NCBI GenBank assembly: GCA_002238805.1 | Contig: MPNB01000002.1 | Span: 78,045 to 121,463 of the forward strand | Direction of reading: 5' to 3' | Source of the DNA: Rhodothermaceae bacterium bin80 | Lineage (GTDB): Bacteria > Bacteroidota > Rhodothermia > Rhodothermales > Bin80 | DNA length: 43,419 nucleotides | Shown: piece by piece, positions 36,536-43,419 of the stretch | Position numbering within the stretch: the stretch's first letter is position 1 | How the letters are laid out: each line of letters begins with the position of its first letter | Program-made: the position numbers and the translations under genes | The notes under the pieces: generated by a model | What the model saw: the letters and a program-made list of their open reading frames with translations, nothing else | Told to the model about the DNA's origin: nothing | Database searches by the model: none

Positions 36536-38022
36536 AGTGGCTGGACCGCCTGTTTTCAACGCAGGGACTCAGCGGTCCTGTCCTAACATTGCTTTCGGGC
36601 GCCAGCATCGTGATGGTGATCGGCTACCTGGCACTCGGGGTTATTGCACGACTGTATCTGCCCGCGGAGATAGGAATAGGCAAATACTTTGTAACCATAA
36701 TGGCTTTGGTGGGGGCGGTCGCCTCACTGCGATACGAGGATGCTCTCATGCTCCCCAAGAAAGATGAGGACGCTGCAGTACTGATCTGGTTAGCTGCTAC
36801 GGTGATGCTCCTCACTGCAGCACTCCTGACAGTTCTTGCGATATGGAGCACTGAGATAGCCCTTTTCCTGGATTTTCCGGCGATTGCTCCCTATTTACCG
36901 CTGGTGCCCTTGGCACTTATATGCATGCGATCAGGCAAGATCGCAGAGTTCTGGCTGGTACGCAAACGGGCATTCAGACACATAAGTGCAGGCCATGTAA
37001 GCCTGACTACTTCCATGGTCATTGGCCGTATTGGTGCCGGCGCACCGCCGATTAACGCCAACGAGGCGGGGCATATTGGAGGGTTCATTTTTGGGCATGT
37101 GATTGCCAGCAGCTTTTTTATTTGGGTTGCTTTGCGTCGCAGTGCTGCTGCCATCCGTACGGCTTTTGGGTGGCGGCGAATGCAGCAGGCCGCGGTACGC
37201 TACCAGCGCTTTGCACTCTTTTCAACTCCTTCCTCCGCCATCGGAGCGATTATGGGACACCTGACCGTACTGCTCATTCCCTTCTTTTTTACGACTGATG
37301 TTGCTGAGAACGCACTCGGATTCTACGGCATGGCCCTCGCCGCAATTGGCATTCCCATCTCCTACGTAGCCCGGTCAGTAGCCCATCCTTTCTTCGTTAG
37401 CGCAGCAGAAGCACAGCTAGCTGGCAACCTTTCCCAGATCAGCAGCTTGGTACATCGCCGGCTGATCATGATCGGCCTCTTTCCCGTACTCGCCGTTATG
37501 CTTGCCGGGCCCGATTTCTTCGAACTGTGGCTGGGCAGCTCCTTTCGACAAGCAGGAATCTACGCTGCATACATTGCTGCCTGGCTGGTCCTTAGCTCAA
37601 CCGTATCTCCACTGACACGCGTTTATGATGTCACTGAACGTCAACGCCTGGACTTTGCGATGGCCCTGCTGCTCCTTGTATGCCTGTCCGTCGCCTGGAT
37701 ACTGGGAGGTCTATCAGGAAGTATTGACGTAATGCTGATCGCAGGCGGCATTACGGGTGCAGTTGTCCGCAGCGTGCAATTATTTGTGATTCTCCGACTG
37801 GCAGGGGTTCCATGGCGTGAAGGAATTGCTCCCTATCGTGACTTCTTTCTGCTCTCACTCCCGGGTCTAGCTCTCATTGGGACTGCCCTGCTTTTCGGTA
37901 ACAAATGGATCACTACTGGAGCTCTCGTCCTGGGCGCTGCTTGTTACTTCGGCCTTGTAATGTGGAAGGAACAACTCTTCAGGACGCTCTCGCCCAACCG
38001 CACTCCGGGCGACGAAGCCTGA
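36511..38022 (+). CDS. Polysaccharide flippase (MOP superfamily, Wzx-like)
   Basis: A 503-residue protein with about 12-14 hydrophobic helices. The opening TLLSGASIVMVIGYLALGVIARLYLP is the usual first two helices of oligosaccharide flippases, and family-like stretches are IGIGKYFVTIMALVGAVASLRYEDALMLP and PISYVARSVAHPFFVSA. It would move lipid-linked sugar units across the inner membrane. The ATG at 36511 lies inside the upstream membrane-protein gene (25-nt overlap), so the two are coupled. No polymerase or ligase is next to it; the plus-strand block ends here, and the next gene is convergent. Confidence 0.88.
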   Translation: MARRSSTLKWLDRLFSTQGLSGPVLTLLSGASIVMVIGYLALGVIARLYLPAEIGIGKYFVTIMALVGAVASLRYEDALMLPKKDEDAAVLIWLAATVMLLTAALLTVLAIWSTEIALFLDFPAIAPYLPLVPLALICMRSGKIAEFWLVRKRAFRHISAGHVSLTTSMVIGRIGAGAPPINANEAGHIGGFIFGHVIASSFFIWVALRRSAAAIRTAFGWRRMQQAAVRYQRFALFSTPSSAIGAIMGHLTVLLIPFFFTTDVAENALGFYGMALAAIGIPISYVARSVAHPFFVSAAEAQLAGNLSQISSLVHRRLIMIGLFPVLAVMLAGPDFFELWLGSSFRQAGIYAAYIAAWLVLSSTVSPLTRVYDVTERQRLDFAMALLLLVCLSVAWILGGLSGSIDVMLIAGGITGAVVRSVQLFVILRLAGVPWREGIAPYRDFFLLSLPGLALIGTALLFGNKWITTGALVLGAACYFGLVMWKEQLFRTLSPNRTPGDEA

Positions 38023-38230
38023 TCCAGTTTTGGCGAATTGTGCAAGACCCTTCATCTGAACCTCAGAAAGGTCCACCACTAACGATAAATCTGCGCATGG
38101 ACTATCCCACCGTCGCAGGTCCTATTCTGACATCCGTACGAAAATCCCATGTGCAATAGCTAAATCCTCTGCTCCAAATTTATGTGCGTAATTTGTCAGG
38201 CGTAGTTCGTGTTTGCCAGAAAAATACGAC

Positions 38231-39535
38231 TTAGGAATTCAGTTTTGCCAACGCCTTCTGGCACCGTCTGTCTTCCTGAGAAAGAGCTTCCGGCACATCG
38301 CGACCCTCCGCCAAGGCCGCAAGGACTCTTCCATGGAGCATCGTGAACCGGGGTGGAACAGCTTCTCCGATCATCTGACGAATACTGGTATGCCCCCCTT
38401 TTTCCATTGAATCTCCCCACTGGAAAGTACTCGGAATAGTCTGAAGCCAGCCGCATTCAGCAGGACTGAGGACCCGATTCTCCCAAGGATGCAGCGTACG
38501 ATCACTTCCTATGTTTCCGCTCGCGGTCGTTATGGTCGCCGCCGGTCGGGTTGGATCCATCCGCCGGTAGCTGGAGCTTCGGAACCCCTTTACCAACCGC
38601 CACGAACCATCCTCGTTTCGCACTGTCGGTCGAAGCATTAGACCCTGACAACGCGGACACACGGCCTCCGTGGAAGCGATGCCCTTCGCGCCACATCGCC
38701 CACAGTGATCCGTCTCCCAAGCGCTGGCACCGCTTCCAGGCGGTATCGCGGCCACCATTTCGTACCTCCGGTCAAGCCAAACGGGCACCCGATGCATAGG
38801 ATAGTCGCTCGAACCGGCGGTCTCATCGGACCCCGCATCGAGCGCAGGCAGGCCCGATTCGCGCAAGGCGTCATCAATCGTAACGAAGTCCGGGGAATCC
38901 GGACCACCGTGGGTAGGGGCTGGAAACGGCGCTCGCCCGCTCCTCTTGAGTACACCAAGAGCATCGGTATCCTTCCTTACCAAGGTCAAAAATGCCCGCG
39001 AACGATGTTGCGGAATCCCGAATTCGCATAAATCGACGACCGCTGCGTAGACGTAATAATCAGACTCCAGTCGATTGCAGAGGATCTTCGCAGCAGAGCA
39101 AGGAGTCGCGCTGTCTGGATCCCAAACCCTTCGCCGCAGAAACGCGGGCACATTCTCGACCACAACGAACGTTGGCTGTAGTTCCTTGGCAACCTCGGCG
39201 ATGGGCAACACGAGCAGATTGCGACCGTCCCGAGAACCAGCGTCTGGATCGTTCTCTTTCCCTCGGTTTCCTCTGGCCGAGCTCATGCCTTGGCAAGGAG
39301 GACAGCCCGATAGCAACACGGGGCTCTCCGATCCGTGGACCTCCCGAAAGGAATCGACCACGACGGGCCACATTCTCCGAAGATCCCCAGAGACGGCAAC
39401 AGCCTCTGGATGATTCAGTTTGGCGACCTCTAAACGTTTCTCGACCAACTCCGACACCACGCGAAACTGGAATCCGGCAGCCGCGAATCCCACATCGCCG
39501 GTGCCGCAGTTCGAGAAGAGGCTGACGGCTCTCAC
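38231..39535 (-). CDS. dcm: DNA 5-cytosine methyltransferase with zinc-ribbon insert
   Basis: A 434-residue modification enzyme that methylates C5 of cytosine in a specific DNA site. It starts at GTG (39535), overlapping the ATPase gene by 4 nt. Motif I is SLFSNCGTGDVGF, a variant of the usual FSGxGG; motif IV has the nucleophile Cys81 in GCPPCQGMS; motif VI is VVENV; motif VIII is QHRSR (176-180); motif X is IGEAVPPRF. The target-recognition region contains a four-cysteine zinc ribbon (Cys278, 281, 293, 296). The adjoining Vsr and EcoRII-like genes suggest a CCWGG-like target, but the zinc-ribbon branch may see another site. It is complete and probably active. Confidence 0.93.
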   Translation of the reverse strand: MRAVSLFSNCGTGDVGFAAAGFQFRVVSELVEKRLEVAKLNHPEAVAVSGDLRRMWPVVVDSFREVHGSESPVLLSGCPPCQGMSSARGNRGKENDPDAGSRDGRNLLVLPIAEVAKELQPTFVVVENVPAFLRRRVWDPDSATPCSAAKILCNRLESDYYVYAAVVDLCEFGIPQHRSRAFLTLVRKDTDALGVLKRSGRAPFPAPTHGGPDSPDFVTIDDALRESGLPALDAGSDETAGSSDYPMHRVPVWLDRRYEMVAAIPPGSGASAWETDHCGRCGAKGIASTEAVCPRCQGLMLRPTVRNEDGSWRLVKGFRSSSYRRMDPTRPAATITTASGNIGSDRTLHPWENRVLSPAECGWLQTIPSTFQWGDSMEKGGHTSIRQMIGEAVPPRFTMLHGRVLAALAEGRDVPEALSQEDRRCQKALAKLNS

Positions 39536-41586
39536 GGCGAGTCCGAATCAATGTTCAAGCGTCTCTCCTCTTCACGGACTTGATCCTGTGCTTCCAAAAA
39601 AGCCTCATTGGCCTGCGTGGCACGCGTTAGAAAGTCACTCCAAGAGATTTGCTTGATACGGTTCTTGCTTTGCCAGAGCTCGTAAGCTCCCTTCTTGTCT
39701 CGATCAGAGATCCTTACGCTGTCGCAAACCAAGTCAACAACCCACCCTTCAGGGAAAGCCTTAGCAAGTTCCTGGTTCGCCAGAAAGAATTTATCGAACG
39801 CCTCAAGATAATTATGGAGTCTGTCCCAGTCGGCATTTGCAAAACGGTGTCCGACCGCCTTGATCTCGACTATGTGAAGCCTTCGACTGAGGTTCACGAG
39901 CGTAAAATCCGGTCGCTTTCTGCCGTGATCAATGGAGAAAACCTCCTCCATGCCGTATTGATCCTCAAAGAACGCAGCGAACTTCTTCTTGAACAGATTG
40001 AGACTCTGATTCGTCGTGATCGGGGCCCAAGTCGCATCAATCAGCCACGGAGCCTCGGCCAAGATTTTCTGGAGTACCGGCTCGTGCCCGCCCGTCTCGA
40101 GTGCGTCCCCAAGCTCCCGGATTGCTCTGACGCGCTGGTACGCGATCTGAGCGTACGAAGCCATCTCCGCGATTCGGGTCTTCGAGAATAGATCCAGCAG
40201 GGAGTCCACCCCGCCGCCCTCGCCGAATGTCCTTTTGTGGAAGGCTCCGAGGGCGTCCATCAGAGCCTTGTGTGGCGCGACGGAGAGGACGACCTGAGTC
40301 AATCCACTTACATACTCCCTGTCCTCGAGTTCGTCTTCGGCGGCAAAGCGACCGATTTGCTTTCCGAACTCCAAGGCCGTGGAAACGATGTCATGGTCGG
40401 CGAAGCGCCTCTTGGCCTCAGCTTCCAGCCCAGACACTTGCAGAAAGAGTTGCTCAACTCTTTTCCGCCGAGGTTTCCGAGAATTCGCCGCGATCTTCCT
40501 GATCCATTCGGAACCCCACTCTCGAAACGCTCGCCCGTAGTCGGACTCCCACAGAATGTCCTGTCGATCCGTGGTAACGAGATCTTCCCCTTCGTCCTCG
40601 TCGAGCCACTCGGCGTGGATTTCGCCTACAAGATAGGAGCGCACCGTGAATTCGCCGGTGAATCCCGCCGACTGTCCGAACGCCCGAGTTGTGGCCACGA
40701 TCTTTCCGCGGGCATATATTCGAACGCCAGCCATCTCCTCGTTCCTGTAGGCTTCCTTGGCGAGTCCCATCCACCCCGACACGGGAAGGTCGCGCTGTTC
40801 GTCCGGGAGCGACACCGGTACCTCGGATACATCGACCCGCGTGTCCTCCAATAGCGGGATATCGAACGATCCAATCTCGAACGGGAGATTCTCCTGCGGA
40901 TTCCTAGTGTCTTCGACGCTTATCTTAAAATCGGGCTGGTGAAGTCCGAATCGTCGCGCCATCTGCCGATGAAACACCTCCTGATTCGGAACCCTCTTCG
41001 GCAGGAAGTCGATCAGACGAACCAGCGTCCCCCGCTTCGATCGATATGTCCCGTCTTGGTCACCTACTTCCATTGCGACCTGCTTGTCGTCGTCATCTAG
41101 GATCTTGTCGTACGGCATGATGAAGTGGGAAACCAAGTAGCCTTCGTCCGTCTTGTCGCCTCCAGCGGAGAGGATCTCAATGCGCTTGCAGATGCCGAAG
41201 GGAGCGAGCTTCCCGATGCCCTTCCGCCCCATTACCGAGCGTCGTTTTCGCCTAGAATGCCCGCCTTGGGCTGGGTCGGCCCTTCGGTCTTTTCCGACCT
41301 TCAGAAAATGGTCATTAGCCTCCTCTCGGGTCATTCCGTGCCCGTCATCCTCAACCTCAATGGTGTAGCCATAGCCCTCCACCTCCCTCGTTTCTCGGTT
41401 CTTGCGCGCCAGAAGAGTCGCTAGCGGAACTCGAACCACAACGTTCTCCGCGTCTGCGTCGTACGCATTGGCAAGGAGCTCGGCGACAACCGCGCTCACG
41501 CGATCGTACAGGCGGACCCCTAGTTTATCCACCGTCATGCGAGTAATTCGCATGACGTAGCGATTCGAGTTCGGGGTGTCAGTCAT
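39532..41586 (-). CDS. GHKL ATPase (MutL/MORC-like) fused to a PD-(D/E)XK-like nuclease domain
   Basis: The ATG at 41586 has AGGA 7 nt upstream; the longer frame uses a TTG. The 684-residue chain begins with a GHKL ATP-binding domain: N-box Glu36 to Asn40 (ELLANAYDAD), the G1 box DDGHGM (80-85) and the GRKGIGKLAPFG lid (120-131). A second domain (~220-400) corresponds to the transducer-like region. After a helical stretch, the C-terminal ~150 residues carry RPDFTLVN (Asp560) and HIVEIKA (Glu574, Lys576), as in PD-(D/E)XK nucleases. ATPases of this MutL/MORC type are known from restriction-modification loci with Dcm and Vsr. It probably couples ATP hydrolysis to DNA cleavage. Confidence 0.88.
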   Translation of the reverse strand: MTDTPNSNRYVMRITRMTVDKLGVRLYDRVSAVVAELLANAYDADAENVVVRVPLATLLARKNRETREVEGYGYTIEVEDDGHGMTREEANDHFLKVGKDRRADPAQGGHSRRKRRSVMGRKGIGKLAPFGICKRIEILSAGGDKTDEGYLVSHFIMPYDKILDDDDKQVAMEVGDQDGTYRSKRGTLVRLIDFLPKRVPNQEVFHRQMARRFGLHQPDFKISVEDTRNPQENLPFEIGSFDIPLLEDTRVDVSEVPVSLPDEQRDLPVSGWMGLAKEAYRNEEMAGVRIYARGKIVATTRAFGQSAGFTGEFTVRSYLVGEIHAEWLDEDEGEDLVTTDRQDILWESDYGRAFREWGSEWIRKIAANSRKPRRKRVEQLFLQVSGLEAEAKRRFADHDIVSTALEFGKQIGRFAAEDELEDREYVSGLTQVVLSVAPHKALMDALGAFHKRTFGEGGGVDSLLDLFSKTRIAEMASYAQIAYQRVRAIRELGDALETGGHEPVLQKILAEAPWLIDATWAPITTNQSLNLFKKKFAAFFEDQYGMEEVFSIDHGRKRPDFTLVNLSRRLHIVEIKAVGHRFANADWDRLHNYLEAFDKFFLANQELAKAFPEGWVVDLVCDSVRISDRDKKGAYELWQSKNRIKQISWSDFLTRATQANEAFLEAQDQVREEERRLNIDSDSP

Positions 41587-41645
41587 TTGTGGATCCTGAT
41601 CGAATGATATCGGAATAGGCAAAACGACCGCGGTCGGAAACGGGC

Positions 41646-41855
41646 ATTGTTGTCGAGATGTTCCACCAAGATCGTTGCAGTCCCTGAGGCGGTGGCCAAT
41701 GCAGCCATAATTGTAGCCATACCAAAACTGGCAGGAACGACCTTCTCAGTCGAATCCACTACAGTCACGGAAGGATCTACACTTGACCAGTCGATAGCGG
41801 CATCGGTTACGGATGATCCGTCTTGGCCTTGGACGATTGCGTTGAGTGAACGCTC
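41646..41855 (-). pseudogene. Fragment of a bacterial Ig-like (Big_2) domain protein
   Basis: On the minus strand the frame from 41855 to about 41646 reads SSVTDAAIDWSSVDPSV, then TVVDSTEKVVPASFGMATIM and ATASGTATILVE. This is the pattern of a Big_2 immunoglobulin-like domain (WSSsDpsvatVd...GtatItat...gtatvtV). A stop lies just before it (codon upstream of 41855), no start codon or signal peptide fits, and nothing similar continues past it. It is therefore a relic of a cell-surface repeat protein, not a gene, in the 404-base gap between the vsr and ATPase genes. It explains most of that gap. Confidence 0.6.
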
Positions 41856-41990
41856 TCACCACGCGAGTCAATCCTCGCTTTCTTCAGATCTGTCTTATCC
41901 AGCACCAAGATGGTGTATCACCGAAATATGTAATTCTGAACTGGAATCCCTTCTACCATACTGAAGGTTCTCAGACGAAATCACAGGCTA

Positions 41991-42455
41991 TCAGCGAGGA
42001 CCAAGAAACTTCCTGACCTCGTTGGCTAGATGATCAAAGTCTTTTGTCTCGCACTCCCAGACGACCAGAACGTGCCAGCCCATTTCCTCCAAGGCCTCCT
42101 TGTTCCGTCGGTCACGATGGACATTGCCGTCCAGCTTGTGCTGCCAGAACTCGCGCCGGGTGGTGGGGAGCCGGTTTGCCGAGCAGCCCGGATGGCGATG
42201 CCAGAAGCATCCGTGGACAAAGATCGCCTTGCGGCGTGGTCGGAATACCAGATCGGGACGGCCCGGCAGTTCCCTGGCGTGGAGGCGGTAGCGATAACCC
42301 ATGCCGTGAACGAGCCGCCGGACCATCATCTCGGGTTTCGTATCCTTGGAGGAGATCCGACCCATCAACTCGCTGCGCTGTCGGGCAGTAAGCGGATCAC
42401 GCCCAGACCTCCCCTCTTGCAGCAGCCGCTTCTTCGGGTTCGATTGCGAGGCCAT
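41991..42455 (-). CDS. vsr: Very short patch repair endonuclease Vsr
   Basis: Nicks next to T:G mismatches that arise when 5-methylcytosine deaminates, so that repair restores the C. The ATG at 42455 gives MASQSNPKKRLLQEGRSGRD before the conserved LTARQRSELMGRISSKDTKP; an alternative ATG at 42530 would overlap the endonuclease gene. Active-site residues are seen in TKPEMMVRRL (Glu), LPGRPDLVF (Asp), VHGCFWHRH (His, His) and VVWEC (a zinc-binding Cys). The Thr of E. coli THGCFWH is Val here, as in many homologues. Length (154 residues) is close to E. coli Vsr (156). It sits with a cytosine methyltransferase, the normal context. Confidence 0.92.
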   Translation of the reverse strand: MASQSNPKKRLLQEGRSGRDPLTARQRSELMGRISSKDTKPEMMVRRLVHGMGYRYRLHARELPGRPDLVFRPRRKAIFVHGCFWHRHPGCSANRLPTTRREFWQHKLDGNVHRDRRNKEALEEMGWHVLVVWECETKDFDHLANEVRKFLGPR

Positions 42456-42477
42456 GGCTCTGGTTTCCCATCCGTCA

Positions 42478-43089
42478 TCACTGTCGCGCCTCGACTTTCC
42501 TGATGAACTCATTGAACGTTCAATAGCCATCCCTGTTGGTCCAAGGTGTAGCTGTCGTGGATAGTACGGAGCACAGCCGATTGAATCTTCGCGTCGGCCA
42601 TTTGGTCCGTTTGGGATGGTGTTATACCAAGTTCGAGTGTCAGGAGATGCTTGTCTGGAATCTTCTCCGCCTCCTTCAGAACCTGTCGCCAGCGGTCCTT
42701 ACAACTCGACTTGGTCCCGAGCATCACCAAGTTCCGGCATCCTTTGGATGCAGCCTTGTATTCCTCGATGCTGGGAAACAGGAAGTCCGGTCGATTGTTG
42801 CGTTCCGTTTTCGGACCACGATCGAACGACGCGTTGCGGGCGCGGAAGACTGCCTCTGCATAGTACTCCAGAGAATGACCTACCCGCGATTTCCGGCAAT
42901 TATGGACGCTGATCGAGTAATCCACGAATCCATCCACATCGATCCCGTTCTCGGCGACGAAGCCTTTCTGAGGGCGTTTCGTCACGACCTTGTGCTCAAC
43001 AAGGCGACGGAAAAGGGCTTCCTCGTGCCCCAGCCCAGCCAAGCAGGGAGTGTGGCGCTTGGATCATCTTCCGGGCTGACCCACAATAT
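42478..43089 (-). pseudogene. EcoRII-like restriction endonuclease, broken at both ends
   Basis: The long open part (about 43042-42509) matches the C-terminal catalytic domain of EcoRII: VDYSISVHNCRKSRVGHSLE, then RPDFLFPS, MLGTKSSCKDRWRQVL and KHLLTLELGI. The Asp, Lys and Glu of the EcoRII active site are kept. Three defects are seen. The effector N-terminal domain is absent. Upstream, the frame that gives DDPSATLPAWLG joins the main frame only across a 5-bp tandem duplication (GCTGG GCTGG near 43033-43043), and a stop lies at 43064-43066. At the 3' end, the main frame stops after WLLNVQ, while NEFIRKVEARQ in another frame (to 42478) would complete it. It is likely inactive, or makes a truncated protein from TTG. 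Confidence 0.8.
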
Positions 43090-43279
43090 TCATCTCAATT
43101 TAGCAGTTCGGTATAGATAAACCCATCTGAAACCTTTTCCTTTTACATTGGTTCCATTAATTGGGCGGTTGATGGCGTTTTTCGTGGATTTTGACCGAAT
43201 AAAACCGTGTTTTCGTCCTGAATCAAGTCTCCCGACCTGTTTAAAAATTATCCACTCATTTCACCCTCAAGGTGGTAAC

Positions 43280-43419
43280 ATGTCCCTGTCTATTGTGCTT
43301 CCCTTCAACCAGTCAATTCGGATCAAATCGGCTAGTCACAACCATACGACCTCGGACGCGGGCGCCTTCTTGTTGCGGTCGGTGATTGATCGAACCGGAA
43401 TCCTCGACTTTTTGACCGA
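43280..43419 (+). CDS. IS1380-family transposase, 5' part only
   Basis: The ATG at 43280 opens a frame that runs off the end of the window (46 codons). The sequence begins MSLSIVLPFNQSIRIKSA and continues HNHTTSDAGAFLLRSVIDRT. The TSDAGAxLLR motif is the conserved N-terminus of IS1380-type transposases. GGTGG lies 4 nt upstream and may be the ribosome binding site. The left end of the element is probably just before it; a stretch starting CCTG near 43236 is a candidate terminal repeat, but the other end is outside the window, so this cannot be confirmed. The insertion lies next to the broken EcoRII-like gene. Confidence 0.8.
   Translation, partial: MSLSIVLPFNQSIRIKSASHNHTTSDAGAFLLRSVIDRTGILDFLT

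Noticed and set aside
40237..40854. A 205-codon plus-strand open frame
   Set aside because: It is antisense to the GHKL ATPase gene and arises from its codon bias; the minus-strand frame has clear motifs.
41647..41964. A 105-codon plus-strand open frame between vsr and the ATPase gene
   Set aside because: The minus strand of the same bases gives a Big_2-like pattern, whereas the plus-strand translation is featureless.
42536..43120. A 194-codon plus-strand open frame
   Set aside because: It is antisense to the EcoRII-like sequence, which matches a known endonuclease domain over most of its length.
1..43419. CRISPR arrays, tRNA or rRNA genes
   Set aside because: No regularly spaced repeats, no cloverleaf-like sequences with the conserved TTCGA arm and no rRNA-like blocks were noticed on reading; a dedicated scan was not possible.

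Overview
The window looks like a chromosome segment of a marine, Rhodothermota/Bacteroidota-type (FCB group) bacterium. The clues are a type IX secretion (T9SS) C-terminal sorting domain next to a PorV/PorQ-like outer-membrane protein, a large TonB-dependent receptor with a carboxypeptidase-regulatory N-terminus, a Bacteroidota-style promoter (TTG-N19-TATCTTGG), few clear Shine-Dalgarno sites and several Na+-coupled symporters. The taxon is an inference from gene content.

Layout. (1) 1-2471: the 3' part of a type I restriction gene hsdR, then a gene-poor stretch and the decayed C-terminus of an IS4/IS1634-like transposase (about 2814-3205). (2) 3216-24201, all minus strand: read in transcription order, a WbqC-like protein, an MscS channel, a two-subunit Na+/solute symporter (small DUF4212 subunit plus large subunit), a small lipocalin-like lipoprotein and a vSGLT-type Na+/sugar symporter. 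A promoter and long leader follow, then an export/uptake cluster: TonB-dependent receptor, T9SS-sorted secreted protein, PorV-like protein, three tandem FG-GAP/ASPIC-UnbV lipoproteins with overlapping ends, a TPR lipoprotein, and an alpha/beta-hydrolase-fold protein that appears to have lost its catalytic Ser and His. (3) 24215-38022, plus strand: an LD-carboxypeptidase, purN-purH, mreB-mreC-dacB, hslV-(NYN-domain gene)-hslU, and a surface-glycan-like trio (GNAT/FemAB-like acyltransferase, polytopic membrane protein, MOP flippase). (4) 38231-43089, minus strand: a defence island with a broken EcoRII-like endonuclease, a Vsr nuclease, a GHKL ATPase fused to a PD-(D/E)XK-like nuclease domain, and a 5-cytosine methyltransferase with a zinc-ribbon insert. 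A stray Ig-like (Big_2) fragment sits inside it. An IS1380-family transposase starts at 43280 and runs off the end.

How the genes fit together. The minus-strand block reads as a cell-surface acquisition or adhesion system: receptor, T9SS cargo, PorV-like shuttle, and a set of lipidated beta-propeller-like proteins with a TPR scaffold. Three leader hairpins there sit almost the same distance (33-35 nt) from their start codons. The plus-strand block is growth and envelope housekeeping (purine synthesis, cell shape, peptidoglycan recycling, proteolysis). The two ends of the window are restriction-modification and mobile-element territory with clear signs of decay.
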